From Amborella trichopoda (lineage: Eukaryota; Streptophyta; Magnoliopsida; Amborellales; Amborellaceae), in NCBI RefSeq assembly GCF_000471905.2, contig NW_006499776.1, positions 317,166-381,165 of the forward strand: a stretch of 64,000 bases of DNA, in the 5' to 3' direction. Every line of letters begins with the position of its first letter. Positions within the stretch are counted from its first letter, which is position 1. Positions 10,500 through 22,879 of this stretch are shown piece by piece. A program made the position numbers and the translations under genes. A model generated the notes under the pieces. That model did no database searches. It was not told the DNA's origin and was given only the letters and a program-made list of their open reading frames with translations.

Positions 10500-12590
10500 C
10501 CGTCCCACACCCCATCTCACAGGCAAACATCGACACTATGGTAACCCATAGCTTTAATAGCAGACAAATCCTGGGTATACAGGGTACAAAGATTTGTAAG
10601 AAGTTGTACCCCTTCTACATTGATCAGGTTCCATTTCACTCGGACTACAAGAAAGGGACGTTTCCCTTGTTCGATGGTACAACCTCCCCACACTAGCATA
10701 TCGCCAATTTTCAAGCGGCATGTTGAGAGATAGCGACGGACGAGAGACTCCTTCTCTTTCAGTTTGTTGAAACCCTTGATGGCCCGAATTTTCAGTGGTA
10801 TGCTCGGCTTCCCCCAAATTCAATACATACTAGGGAGGAAATGGAGAAACTGTTCCATCAACGCTTCTATAAGGTCGAGAGAGAGGTCCAAACCATCGAG
10901 CTTCTCACCTTGATCCAGGAACCTGACGAACCCATGGATCAATTTATAGCAAGATGGAGGGATTTAGCCGCTCGACATCCTAATTCCATGCTTGAGAAGG
11001 AAGAAGTTCAAACCTGTATGCTAAACATGTGATCTGAGATTGATCCACATGTTGAGGCCTCCAATCCGACCTCCATGTCAGAGATGATCTCCATGTCAGT
11101 TCGCATAGAAAGCCTGTCACGCCACCTGGCGGCTCATGAAAACAGTATGCAAGCTCAAGAAATAACTGGGGCAATGGTAGCTCTCGAACCAATGCCCGGG
11201 GCAACCAATAGAAAGGAGTAATCAGTGCAGCCATAATTGTCAATGACCCAAAGAAGGTTGTCTCTCAAACTTTGGACCTCTCCAAAGGGGTAAGCACAAT
11301 GAAAGCGCCTCAAGAAGGCAAACAACAACAATCATACAACTGGGTACCCCCACCTGCGAACCTTAATCGAGATGATTATTGGACCAAGCATAAAAATAAA
11401 TTCTACCCTTTTGAAAAAGAATGGGTCCCAGCACTACTTCGTTTATTACTAGAACAAAACATGATCGAGCTGCCTGAGACCAAGTTCCCTGATTAAGCTA
11501 GACTCGACACCCATGCGAATTACTGTGCTTATCATCGGAGGATAAACCACCCCACAGAGGAATGCTACATGCTAAAAGACGTCACGAAGCCCTGATCCGA
11601 AAGGGTCAGATAAAACTTGAAGAGCATAAGAAAGCATTCAGGGCAGCAGAAGCTTCCTACGTAGTTACAGTTCATGAAGAAGACGAAGCACCCGATCTCC
11701 TTCGTGCCTTGTTCGTCATGATGCTTCAAGAAGGTCTCATCACACCAAAGCCCGCAAGGTAGCCTCAATGCCTTGCTCAGGGAACTGAGAACCATTGGTG
11801 TCCGTACCATCAGATATGGGGCCACGACCTGAGCGAGTGCTCCAGTTTCATGATATAATCGTGAAGAAAATACAGGGATGCTAAGAATTTTGTAACATTT
11901 TAAAAGGAGATCCCCAAGGCACTACTCCACTGGTGTGAGAGGGCCTCCCGACACAAAACTCGGGTAATGATGATTTAGATCCTGCTGAACCCTCAACTTC
12001 CCAACCGTGGAGAGTCTTCCACTAGCGGAGCAGACTCAAGTCCTTAAAGCGAGAGGCAGTTCATCAAGCTAGGGCTGTTCACAAACCTAGCGAGAAGAAT
12101 CAAGCACTTCAAAGGGCTGCTCACCGGAGAAACAAGACTGCTCAACCACCAGTTGAGCAAGAATTTCTCAAGCCTCTTCCCCCATTGCCAACCTTACAGG
12201 ACTTCATCCCTGATGCGATCATCCTTCCTTCCTCACCTCACCAAGAGGATATCCCTGAGCCATCTTCTACTCGGGGCATGTCCAATGAGTTTGACAACGT
12301 TAAAAGCACTCCTCAACGGTCTAAGCAGGGGAAAGACCTAAAAGACTTCTTGCACATGTCCAACTCTGGTGATGACGCAAAAAGCTGTCTAGATCGGTCC
12401 GATGAGGAAAATGACCTTAAAAGTCTCTCATCTACTAACCTTTCTTCTTATTCTTCTTCTTCCACCTCCTCTTCTATGTCTTATGTAGGTACAACTCGGG
12501 AATGTCCAGACTTCAAGGATCTCGACAGAGAACTCGAAGGAACCAATATAAGCAGGATGCATAGACTGAGACAGACGTTAGCCTAGGCGG
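10500..12590 (+). pseudogene. gag: Gag of element A: capsid domain and two CHHC zinc knuckles (broken)
   Basis: The capsid (Retrotrans_gag family) runs from about 10560 to 11250 and includes YPFYIDQVPF, GTFPLFDGTTSP, LDGPNFQWYARLPPN, and EEMEKLFHQRFYKV. Next come PPPANLNRDDYW and two zinc knuckles of the form C-x2-H-x4-H-x4-C: CAYHRRINHPTEEC (about 11523-11564) and CPYHQIWGHDLSEC (about 11797-11840). A Ser-rich linker follows (12185-12590). Stops include TAG at 10694, TGA at 10724 and TGA at 11030, where sister copies have CAG, CAA and CGA. Gag would form the cytoplasmic particle and bind element RNA. It cannot be made from this copy. Confidence 0.85.
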
Positions 12591-12999
12591 CTGGATTCTT
12601 AACAGTTGCTGACTCCTTGGCGGCTCGAGCTAAGTCAGAGCCATTCTCTTCTACAAAGAAGCGTAGGAAGTCAAAGCCAAAGAAACCCCAAGGGCCTCCT
12701 GAGCTCGACTTTGAGAAGAGGCTGAGAGAGTCAAGAGAGAAGAGCTTCTATTCTCAAGAAGTCTTTCAGAAGAATCTCCCAACATGGGGCAAATGAGCCT
12801 GAGATTGGGCAAAACGCTGCAACCTCCACCTCAAAAGCCAGGCATCCTGAAGTTTCTTGGTCAAGCATTTCTCTCTCACCCAAACAATTTACCCATTCTC
12901 CAATTCCCTGGGATGCATCTGGTCCCATAAACCCAACCTCCTAAACCTCAACCTCAAATCTCTGCTTCGCTTAAACAAATCCCTGTCACCCAGATCACC

Positions 13000-13860
13000 C
13001 AAACCAAGCCGGTTGTGGAACTAGGCCAACCAGCAGTCCAAAATAAACCCCCTCCTTCTAAACCTACTCCTCAACCTACCATACTACCCAAACCATTGGC
13101 AAGACTAGGAGCACAAAAGGCCGACGAGGAAAAGGTGAAATATGATGTGATAAGGCACTTGAGGAAGCTTCCAGCTCTTCTCATCATCTATGATGCACTA
13201 ATGCTCTCAAGAGACTATTGTATGGCTTTAGTTTAGGCTCTTCCCAATCCAGAGGTGTACGAGGCCGAAGTGGACCCATCGAGGTGGACCCATCAATCTT
13301 GAGTGGATGTATGACGAGCACCTTCTTAGAGGATGATCTATAATTGGGAGAAAAATTTCACAATGGCCCTCTCTTTTTGACTGGTGAATTAAATGCATGC
13401 CCCATCAATCGAATTATGTTGGATGGAGGGTCGACAACCAACTTTATCCTAAGGAGAATCCTCACTCGATTGGGATTAGGCTCTTAAGATCTCACTCTGA
13501 TGCATATCACAGTCTAGGGATTCAACCAGTCAGGAGAAAATTCGGCTGGCACTGTTCGCCTTTGTCTCACGATTAGTGAATTAAATGACTACGCTCAGTT
13601 TCACATAATCGACACTGACACCTCCTACAACATCCTTCTTGGCCGCCCGTGGCTCCATGACTAGGGGTGGTTCCATCCACATTATACCAACGCTTCAAGT
13701 ATAGTCTAGATAGGAGACAGTATACAGTCTATGCTGATAAAATACCGTTTCCTGTAGTCAAAGCTCACTATGTTGATGCAAAGTGTTACTTCACAGATTC
13801 AGTGTCACCCCAAAAGCCCAATGATGGCGATCACAAGTCTGTGAGGAAGACATAGCCTTC
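13000..13860 (+). pseudogene. Aspartic protease of element A (broken)
   Basis: A conserved pre-protease segment (KVKYDVIRHLRKLPALL.IYDALMLSRD) is followed by the protease itself: MLDGGSTTNFI (flap-side active motif DGGS, the form usual in Tat elements instead of DSG), GFNQSGEN, then [21 protein letters not shown]. The enzyme would process Gag. Stops at 13515-13517 and 13662-13664 stand where element C has CAA and CAG, and there is a frame change near 13270. Nothing resembling reverse transcriptase follows. Confidence 0.8.
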
Positions 13861-14800
13861 GTCTCATGAAGACGTTGAGGATATCAGGCGAACACTGGTA
13901 GACATGTTCAAAGAAGAGAGAAGACATGGCAAAATTCTCCCTCTGACTCCCCTTCATTCTAGCATGCCATTCATTACCCCTGAAGAAACTCCTTCTTCAC
14001 CTGAAGATGAGACTTCCCCCTCTGCTTACAGTCTATAGTCACCTTTACAAGAGGAGGAACCTGAGGTCACTCCTGAGATTGAGGATGTCATGAGGATAGA
14101 ACTTCTAGCTCCAAAGGTCACCTACACGTCGGAGCATCAAAAAGTCCTGCATGTCCCTATTGCACTCTAGAAAGAAGAAATGGCAAGCCAACCACTGTGG
14201 AAGGTCCTCCAAACCCCGGTTTCTATAAGCAAAGAGGATGCTCCTTGTCCTATTGTAGGGTCAGTTCAGACTAACAGTCACCCACAAGTTCCGTGCTTCC
14301 CTGATTCTGAGGGAGGAGAGTAGTTTGAGAAAGGACAACCTTCTCGCCCTCAAGAGTAGGATCCCCTAGCAAAGTTAAGAAGCGAAGTTCACAATCTCCA
14401 GAGCCAATTGGAGGTTATGCGTATTGCTTCAAAACATCTAAAGGAGTTCGTGCTTGAGACCAAGAGCTATGACGAGCTTGAAGTAAATGCACCTCGAATG
14501 AAAGCCAAAGCTCCTCTTGATTGGACTATTTATAATGAGTAGGCCCATCAAATAATGAGAAAAATGAATTATGAGCACTTGTCCTCTCAAATGTCAAGGG
14601 GAGAAGAAGCAATTGCTCCCTCATTCAAGGTCATTGAAGCCACAACAGCTTGTCGCAAGACAAAGCAAGGCATAGGGTATTTTGTCTTGTCCCCTTGAGA
14701 CAATGAATATTTTGAGAGGCGGTCAAGCCCAAAAGAAGCAAATGAAGTGCATCAAAGCAAAAAGCGAATGAAATCATGTAGCAAAATGAGCCAGAGGAGA
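13861..14800 (+). pseudogene. C-terminal tail after protease, no reverse transcriptase (element A)
   Basis: The frame continues with an acidic Pro/Ser-rich stretch (LPLTPLHSSMPFITPEETPS) and a coiled-coil-like segment (LRSEVHNLQSQLEVMRIASK, about 14375-14440) that is also found in element C (ELRSAVCNLQNKLKAMRVAS). I find no RT, RNase H or integrase motif before the antisense gene begins. The shared tail in A and C suggests the gag-protease-only structure was inherited, not produced independently by decay. Confidence 0.6.
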
Positions 14801-14850
14801 AAAAGAGGCATTTCATTCATAAATTCAAAATTTTTACAAGTTCTGACATA
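14790..14850 (-). terminator. 3' end region of the antisense gene (element A)
   Basis: On the minus strand, CTTGTAAAAATTTTGAATTT then ATGAATGAAATG resembles plant near-upstream poly(A) elements. Equivalent TTGTAAC..TTTGTGAATGAAA or TTGTTCATGAAATAAA blocks occur at 37320-37390 (-), 26385-26490 (+) and 54070-54150 (+), always at the end of an antisense unit. Confidence 0.5.
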
Positions 14851-16355
14851 TGGCAAAGAAACGAGACTCTAAAAAACGATAAATGATGTTATTGATCTCA
14901 GCTCTGGATGCTGCAGAAGAAGCTTCGGCATGTTGAATACGCTCGTTCAGTTCAACCACCTCCTGTTCCACGGAGTGTGAATGAGCTCTGATAGATCCTC
15001 AGCCAAAGAGGCTTCTAAGGCCTTCCTCTGACTCATCACCCTCTCAAGATCATGAGCTTCGCTCCTCAGCCTCCTCATCTCCATCCTTATGGCTATCATT
15101 CTGTTAAAAAAGGCTCTTCCTTCCATCTTGAGATCGAGTTGACGAGCAACCACAACAACCTTCTTCTCAGTGCAGGAATCTATTCCCTCATGACAACGTA
15201 TGATCGATGCCTCCAAGAAAGCTGGCTCGCTAGTTTCTCCCTCATGATGCAACCTTCCTAATCTCTAGCTCTCCAATTCATATAAAGTAGCATCAAAATG
15301 AGAGAGGACTTCTTGGGCGTTCCCAAAGCAGGGGTTGCAAGGGCAAATTCCCTAAGTTTGGCCAATGCTTCGCCCAGCTTGATGAGAGGCATCTCCCTTA
15401 GATGCTAAAGACCTGCACAGAGCATGTCTGCAATCATGCTGGATACCCCACTGAAATCAGAACTGGACGGTACTACTGGGTCCACCACTACGGAAGGAGC
15501 TTCGATTGCAAAGGGCGGAATCAAAGGAATGATAGCCATGTGAGTCACTGGCTGTTTTAGGGCAATCGCGAAGCCCAAAGCCTCAGGCTCCTAGGATTCG
15601 AAGGGAGCCCCGGTCTTAGGATGCTTGATTCCCTCACCATTGGTCTCTTCAGCATCAGCCTCCTCACCTTGACCTTCACCTGTTGAGGCGACAACTTCGA
15701 TCTCAGCGTGTTCCAAAGCAACCTCTTCCCCTTGTCTTTCACCCTCTGGCATGGCATCGATAAGTTCAAGGCCAACATCTCTTCCTTGTTCTCCACCTTC
15801 CTGAACTGTCATTTTAGCCTTAATAAGTTCAGGGGCTATCTCCTCACAGTGACCTTCAACCTCAGCCGTGGCCTCTTCTACTTGCCACATCACCCATAGC
15901 TAGAACCTCTGCCACAAAAAACTCAACCCCCTCATCTTCATGACCTGCGCACTCTAGTACAACGGCCTCTTAAGCTCAGGTGCCTCACTAACCATAGGCC
16001 CCTCCCCTTGAAAGATGCTTGGGCCCTCACCATCCATCACAGCAGCCCCTGCCTCAGTCTAGGCAGCAACCTCTTTAGGGTCGGAAGCCCTGTCAGTGTC
16101 ATGTTCCTCTTCTTAAGCAATAACTATGGGGCCTTCAGTCCCATCGACCTCCATTGGAACTGCATCTGACTCAAGAATCACCCTAGGACTTGGAGGCATC
16201 ACCTCAAGTTCCGATGTTACCTCTCTATCAGAAGTGATGACAATAGGCTCATAGGGGCCAGATTCATCTACCTCAGTTTCTGAAGAGGTAGAATACCGTT
16301 TACATAGTAGGTGCCATTTCACATCGCACGTAATCAACATGGCACCATCATTCAC
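14851..16355 (-). pseudogene. Antisense gene, C-terminal part: acidic linker and coiled coil (element A)
   Basis: On the minus strand from 16355 to 14851 the frame codes for an acidic stretch (SELEVMPPSPRVILESDAVP, then MEVDGTEGPIVI), a Glu/Ala-rich region with VEEATAEVEGHCEE-like repeats (15893-15591), and a C-terminal helix-rich part (RMEMRRLRSEAHDLERVMSQ, 15252-14947) that looks like a coiled coil. Element C's antisense gene has the same order downstream of a PMD domain (PVPMEVNGAEE, then a coiled coil). Here the PMD part is missing because the gene is cut at the 16281-16545 repeat; the missing half appears at 24411-26290 on +. Stops and frameshifts break it. Function is unknown. Confidence 0.7.
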
Positions 16356-16545
16356 ACAGTAGGTGTCGTTTCACATAGCACATAATCAACATGGCACCAT
16401 GGCACCATCATTCACACAGTAGGTGTTATTTCACATAGCATATAAAATAATGCACCATCATTCACACAGTAGGTGTCATTTCACATAGCACATAATCAAC
16501 ATGACATAATCATTAACACAGTAGGTGCCCATTCAAATAGTACAT
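16281..16545. repeat. ~57-bp tandem repeat at the broken end of the antisense gene
   Basis: Four to five copies of a unit containing CATCATTCACACAGTAGGTG, CATTTCACATAGCACATAAT and CAACATGGCAC. One copy in opposite orientation ends the PMD segment at 26311-26370. The paired inverted copies bracket a 10-kb inverted segment. Confidence 0.85.
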
Positions 16546-16930
16546 AAGCCGCATATCTCATCTCATAAGCATTCATTGATTTGTAACATTCACGGTGTCA
16601 TAAAAAGATATACATAGCGCCTGATTCATTAAGAATATCAACTTAGTCACAACATGACAATAGAATTAAACACAACTATATCTCACTCAAAGGTGGTATG
16701 AAGTCAATTGACCACCGTTTGATCAGTCAACACTTGGGTATAGCGTAATCCATAGTTATGTAATTCTCTACCTTTTACTAACAGTGACATGTCCCTCTTA
16801 ACAAAATTATAAATCTCAATCTAGAGCGAATATCAAGATTCCAACATGCAACTTTAAGCACACGTACAAATCTTTCTAATGGTAGTGGTTTGGGAGCATT
16901 TAGACTCCATTTTTCCAGCCAAAACCCATG
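16546..16930. other. Spacer, no gene seen
   Basis: AT-rich sequence between the 57-bp repeat and the satellite. I recognise no gene, LTR end or primer site. Confidence 0.5.
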
Positions 16931-18690
16931 CCAAAAATGGTCGCAGTTGAAAATGGGGCAAATAGTAGGGTGCACAATTGTGCGCATGCCGCCCAAATTG
17001 CGTGCAAAAAAATGGCACAGTTTTCGCACGAATCGCGTTGAGATGAGCGTGCACAATGCGCATGTGCATTGTACTTCGTATGCAGCGTAATTTGGCGGCA
17101 CTTCTTGCCCACATGTTTGGGGTAACCTAGGGAAAATAGTAGGGTGCACAATTATGCAGAAGCCCCCACAATTGCGAGCAAAAAAAGGGCACGATTTTTG
17201 TGCGAATCGCACACGTTGAGTAGAGCGTGCACGGTGCACATGTGCACTAAACTTCGTACATAGGGAAATTTGGTGGCACTTCTTACGTACGTGTTTGGGG
17301 GAACATAGGAAAATTAGTAGGATGCACAATTTGTCACAAGCCGCCACAATTGCACTAAAAAAAGGGGCATGGTTTTCACACTAATCGCGCGCGTTGCATT
17401 GAACGTGCACGGAGAGCATGTGCACTAAACTTCGTACGGAGAGCATGTGGTGGCACTTCTTGCACACATGTTTGGGGGAACATGGGGCATATAGTATGGT
17501 GCACAATTCTGCACAAGCCGCCACAATTGCATGCAAAAAAGGCACAGTTTTCGAGGGAATCACACACATTGAGTTGAGCGCATGCGGTGTGCTTGTGCAC
17601 TAAACTTTGTACGGTTGGCAAGTTGGTGGCACTTCTTGCGCATGTGCCTAGGGGAACGTGGGCAAATACTAGGGTGCAATATAGTGTACAAGCCACCACA
17701 ATTGCACAAAAAAACTGGCATGGTTTTCGCGTGAATCGCACACGTTGAGTTGAGCATGCGTGGTGCGCATGTGCACTATACTTCGTACGCATCACAATTT
17801 GGTGGCACTTCTTGCTCACTTGTTTGAGGGAAAGTGGGGCAATTAGTTGGGGTACCAATTGTGCAAAAGCCGCCACAATTTCACTCAAAAAAATAAAACG
17901 GTTTTCCCTTGAATCGCATGTGTTGAGTTGAGTGCGCGTCATCCGCATGCGCACTAAACTTCATATGGCGCACAATTTGGTGGCACTTCTTGTGCACGTG
18001 TTTAAGGGAACGTGTGGAAAATAGTAGGGTGCACACTTGTGCAACGGCCACCACTATTGCTCGCAAAAAAATGGCAAGGTTTTCATGCGAATTACATCCG
18101 TTCTGTTGAGCGCGGGCGGTGCGCATGTGCACTGAACTTCGTACGGAGGGAAATTTTGTGGCACTTGTTGCGCACGTGTTTGGGGGAACGTGGGGTAAAT
18201 AGTAGGTTACACAATTGTGCCCAAGCCGCCACATTTGCGAGCAAAAAAGTGGCACGGTTTTCGTGTGAATCACACATGTTAATTTGAGCGTGCGCGGTGC
18301 GCATGTGCACTAAACTTCATACGAAGGGTAATTTTGAGGCACTTCTTGTGCACGTGTTTGGGGGAATGTGGGGAAAATAGTAGGGCACACAATTGTGCAC
18401 AATCTGCCACAATTGTGGGCAAAAAAATGGTAAGGTTTTCGCATGAATCGTACTCGTTGAGTTGAGCGTGTGCGTGCACATGTGCGCTAAACTTCTAACA
18501 GAGAGCAATTTGGTGGAACTTCTTGCACACATGTTTGGGGGAATGTGGGGCAAATAGTAGGGTGCATAAGCCGCCACAATTGCACGTAAAAAAGGGGCAC
18601 GGTTTTCGTGTGAGTTGCACACTGTGAGTTGAGTGTGTGCAGTACGCATGTGCACTAAACTTCGTACGGAGAACAATTTGGTGGCACTAG
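16931..18690. repeat. ~177-bp satellite array, about 10 units
   Basis: The landmark GGTGGCACTTCTTG (or a close variant) recurs at about 17098, 17276, 17454, 17629, 17807, 17984, 18162, 18339, 18517 and (truncated) 18684. The spacing is 175-178 bp except for the last unit. Each unit has a palindromic core like GTGCACAATTGTGCAC, an AAAAAA-rich stretch and CGCATGTGCACTAAACTTCG. The length is close to one nucleosome repeat. Because 177 is a multiple of three, frames run across many units on the minus strand; these are not genes. The array directly follows the CT tract of the inverted LTR of element B. Confidence 0.95.
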
Positions 18691-20338
18691 ATGAGAGGAG
18701 GAGAGAAAAAGAGAGAGGAGAGATGAGACAGAAAGAGATGAGGAGAGAGAAAGAGATAGACGAGAAGAGGAGAGAGAAAGAGAGAAGAGAGGAGAGAGAA
18801 AGAGAGAGAAAAGTGGAGAGAAAGTTACCTTTACCAAAAGGTATCAGACTTTTTTTTCTCTCTCCTCTCTCTATCTCCAAGACGTGCTCATAATTTTAAT
18901 GTGAAACTCTCATTTTTTATCCATGAGATTAAAAATTGAGGGATCTATTTACAATTAGGTTTAGCAAGTATTTATAGAATTAGACTCAATCATGGGTGGG
19001 TACCCAAAATCTAGCCCAGTTGATGATAATTACAATTAATTGAATTAAAATAAAATCTAAAAATGGGTGCAAAAGGATTGTTTTGCCTCTGCCCAACAAT
19101 AGATTCAATTCCAAAACAATCCCTGTCGCTGCCTTAGAACTTGTGTAATCTTCGATGGATGATTCGAGGTTGCTCCGGCATCCGTTTGGTAGAAAAATGA
19201 TTGCTTTCTTGTCGAGCTCAACATGATGATTGATTTGATACCAACTTCGAGCCACAGATCATGTTTTTAGGCCACGATCATGCGACTCAAAATTTGTATA
19301 GATCTTGAAAGCTTCTGATCAATAGTGTGCTTGTTTCTTGATGTTTTTCTTTGGTTTCTTTATTGAATTGCACTGAGCATGCCATCACAATCACGTTGCA
19401 ACAAACGTAGCTTGATTTTGTGTCCAAACGAAGATTTTGTCGTCTTGAGTTTTTGGCCAGTTCTTGAAATCCGATGGTCGGAATCTATAGCAACTTTGAA
19501 ACCTTTATTTTTTGAATCCAATCGTTCATCATACGTGGGGTTCAGAATAGACATTGCTTTGGACTATACGTACATAATGCAATTGGTCTTGAGTCGATCG
19601 GGTGAGCGAACGCCATGATATGGCTGCTCGAGCGAGGCATGTTGCTACTAAATTTTCTATAACTGTCTTCACAAATCATCAATTTCTCTCTAGTTTTTTT
19701 CCTGCTTGGGTATCTTCATGGGACGTGCCACATATCAAAACGCTCATTTTGACGAGACAAACACACACAAAATTTGAGCACGATCTGACTCATAACAAGT
19801 GAGATATGGGTTTCCAAAGTTTCTGCTCGTGACTGTACAAATCAGTGTCCTTTAATGGAGATTGGTGCAAGGAGGTCGCACGAAAATAGTGTACAGCCTA
19901 CCCCTTTTTAATGTTTCACTCATAACTTTGTCCTAGGACGTCCGTTGAAGCTGAAACTTGACACCTAAGGGTTTTTTATCATTTCGGATCCAATGAAGGT
20001 AGTCCCATAGCTGTTTGACGCACTGAAAATAGAGTTATGGATACAGGGTCCGTTTCAGGGTACTAGAGGTTGCTTTTTTCGAAATTGTTTCTTTGTCTGT
20101 GCTACCTTAAACATATCATATCGTGATGAAACTTAGTAAGTGGCCTTTAGGGGTGCTTAAAAAGATTCTGACGCATTATGGGATAATTCTGAGATTGTTT
20201 GGAATTCCACTATATATCAGGGCTTTATTGATTGACTTCTCTTTTTATTTCGCATCCAGAACACAAGGTGCTGAAAAATGTGTTCAAACTACTTGCCCCA
20301 CCGAATGTTGTGCTTTGAGAGATGCGAGAAGGACAACA
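18686..20338 (-). mobile_element. Element B LTR (minus strand), ending in the satellite
   Basis: Read on minus, it starts TGTTGTCCTTCTCGC at 20338, contains an AAGCACAAC..TTCGGTGGGG block shared with C-3' and D, and continues through the same U3 as element A. It then has a TATA box (ATTCTATAAATACTTGC, about 18966-18982), a donor-like AAAGGTAACTTTCTC (about 18822-18836) and the CT tract (18690-18830). Where others carry a hairpin minisatellite, this one enters the 177-bp satellite. No LTR end CTAACCA or primer site is found beyond, so the U5 side is lost. Confidence 0.8.
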
Positions 20339-21240
20339 TTCAAAAAATTTCCTTCGCTTTTATTACTTTTTTCTTTTTAGCCACAGGACCACGTGAACAC
20401 TGAGGAGATCCAAGCAATGCTATAACTAGGATGCTTGGACGTTTGGATGCAATGCACAGGTTCATTCATGATGACTTAAGGGGTAGAAGAGACTTTTGAG
20501 GGATCCTATCAAAGTCCTCACCCTCGTGTGGACTATTTGTAATTCTGATAGCTGAGGATTTTGTACGGACCTCGTTGATCAGAATTAGGCCCGTCTGGCG
20601 GTCGAGTGATATGCTTAAAGGCATTTTTCCCATTTAGTCTGGGTTTCTTTGTTTTGTTGTTTGTTCTAGATGGTCAACTTAAGGGCTTTCTGTTAGTGAC
20701 CGTCTACGTTTCGCACCACATTTCCTTGACGGGCAGGGTACCTCAGTTTATCGAGGTAACAAGCTTTAGGTTCAAACCTGCCTACTACTAGCAGTTTCAA
20801 CAATCAAGATACCTCTCGTCTTTGTTCGAGGACCCCTGAGGGCTCAATCCTATTATTACATAGCAGGTCCAAGGTCTGGCTAACTTGGCTGACTTGGGGC
20901 ATTTCAGTATATTAGAGTGCGTTAGTGACCTCCTGGGAATGGTGCTCTTCTTCATGAGACTTGTCTTTCCTTCTTGGCAAGTCTTCTGTCCTTCAAGTCC
21001 TTTTGCGAATGGACTCAGGTTATCGAAATATTTCCTTGATGCTCATATTTTTGGGTCCTGGTATCAGGGTATTTTGAAACCAGGATTTTCTTCTTGCGCA
21101 GTGGTTGAAGGCACCTATAGAGGCAAACGCTGAATCAACCTACTTATTGATCTAAGCGCCCTTTGCAGGTTTTCACTTAGACTTGGGAAGTGGCTCCGTA
21201 GAGACTGTTTTCACCAATTTCCTTTTATTCGGGGCTCTTT
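20339..21240 (-). mobile_element. Element B, 3' internal segment next to the LTR
   Basis: On the minus strand the block next to the LTR (about 20400-20590) matches 43415-43600 and 63830-64000, including GGACCCGCGAACAATGCATC-type sequence in the sister copies. A purine-rich GCGAAGGAAA lies a few bases before the LTR start and may be the polypurine tract. No gene is seen. Confidence 0.65.
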
Positions 21241-21430
21241 TACTCATGACCTTTTAGTCATGTCAACCCTTATTCTCATTTTAACTCACGGTGCCCTTTC
21301 GGGTCTTCACCATGCCCAAGTTATTACTTTACGAAACTCTTTTACTCATGGTTTCATGATCATGCTCGTCTGTCATTTTTACTCATGGTGTTCCCATTTT
21401 CAGGTAAATACCATGCCCGTCGTTCTTTGT
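21241..21430 (-). repeat. GAGTAAAA module (element B)
   Basis: On the minus strand, CATGAGTAAAAATGACAGAC, GGTTTCATGA..CATGAGTAAAAGAG and related units alternate with short inverted repeats. The same module is at 42735-42850 (+), 62870-63050 (+) and 52270-52400 (-), always at the same place in the 3' internal region. Confidence 0.8.
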
Positions 21431-21459
21431 TTTGTGAAGGTGTGTTTAGGGTCATGGTT

Positions 21460-22345
21460 TCAGACCCGTGCGAAGCCTTTTAATGTCATGCAATCAGGAT
21501 GTGCACTACAGTTTAAGGTCATATAGCTGGGCCGTGGTGGAGATGGGTGGCACTCTGTTGGGGCCATGGAATAAGTATGGTGGTGGTTTGACTCACTTTG
21601 GGAAGATGACACGAGGCTACCCATGAAAGATGGATGATGTATGGAGGATGAAAAGTGGTGACCCACCAGCTGACGGCAGGTATGGGTGATGGAATTGCTC
21701 GCCGTTTGTGAGCGAGAGTGAAACTCATTGAGGAATAATGAATGATAAAGAAGGAAGGTGGATTTATGGGGAGTTATGAAGGTGGTCCACGCACATGAAC
21801 AGGTCGGTTAGGGAAGGCATACAGGTAAAGGGCGTGTGCACATGTGTGGGGGCATATTTAAGGTCATGCCTTCTGGACCTGGGCAAAGCAGTTTAACGTC
21901 ATGCGGCCAGGACGTGCACTGTAGTTTTAAGGTCATATATCTTGGACCGTGGCTATGTAGTTTAAAGTCATGTAGCTAGGACCATGTAGTTTAAGATCGT
22001 GCAACTAGACCTCCACTACAGTTTAAGGTCATATAGTTTGGACCATGGTGCTAAGCATTTTAGCGTCATGCGGTCAGAACGTGTACTATAGTTTAAGGTC
22101 ATATAGCCTGGATTGTGGCTATGCAATTTAAAGTCATGCAACTAGGACCGTGCTAAGGTCATGCAACTAGACCTCCGCTACAATTTAAAGTCATATAGTT
22201 TGGACCATGGTGTTATGCCTTTTAACGTCATGTGGCCAGGACGTGCACTATGGTTTAAGGTCATATAGCTTGGACTGTGGCTATGCAGTTTAAAGTCGTG
22301 TAGTTTGGACTATGGTTGTGCAGTTTAGGGTCAGATAGCACGGTC
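21460..22345 (-). repeat. CATGACcttaaa array (element B)
   Basis: On the minus strand, a degenerate ~35-bp unit of the type GCATGACCTTAAACTGCATAG plus GTCCTAGTT recurs many times. A conserved spacer module (about 21500-21790) splits it, as in C and E. It is a family-specific 3' internal array; there is no coding signal. Confidence 0.85.
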
Positions 22346-22879
22346 CATTGTGTGGGTCGCCATGTAGGTGAAGCTCCATGGGGAATAGAAGCATGGATGA
22401 TAGTCAACTCCCTGGGAATAAAATGGTTAAGTCCATACACATGCAGAGGGCTTAGATGAAGATGGTAACCCGGCAAGGGATGGCAAACGGAAGCAGACTT
22501 TACTGGGGATTAGGGGGGCAAGTGTGAATCTCTGGGGGTAAAAGGTCAGACTCCATGAAGAATAGGTTTATGAAAAGTAACCCAACTCCCTAGGGATAAG
22601 ATAGCTTGGAGCAAAGAAGACCCACCGAGGATTGAAGAGTTAAGCATGCTTTTTTTTGGCATATACTTAACTCCACTGGGGATGATGGGCTACGGCACAG
22701 GTGTAACTGCTACGGGGGATGTTGGTGCGACACCGGTGTAACTCTATTGGGGATGGTGGTAGAACCCACACGACGGTAACAAGGCCTAGCATAAGGGTAT
22801 GCTGGGTGGTAGCACATGCACGAGGTTAGCATGGGAAGCGTAACACACACGGCACTGGTCCTGAATAGCGCTAGGCACC
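22346..22879. other. Degenerate repeats, no gene (element B)
   Basis: Several loose copies of AACTCC..CTGGGGAT occur (for example near 22500, 22590, 22672 and 22735), mixed with unique sequence. Similar text in reverse orientation lies at 41280-41580 and 61440-61800. No gene is seen. Confidence 0.55.

Noticed and set aside
16281..16545. CRISPR-like repeat-spacer appearance of the 57-bp and other arrays
   Set aside because: Spacers are not unique and the whole unit repeats; this is a eukaryotic tandem repeat.
16778..18480. Long minus-strand frames with repeated Cys/His/Lys-rich peptides
   Set aside because: They follow the 177-bp satellite; the unit is 59 codons long, so stops are avoided by periodicity. 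No conserved domain and no start context.
22672..22690. AACTCCACTGGGGAT resembling a primer-binding site
   Set aside because: It lacks the leading TGG, has no LTR end before it, lies in a minus-oriented element and is one of several loose repeats of the same text.
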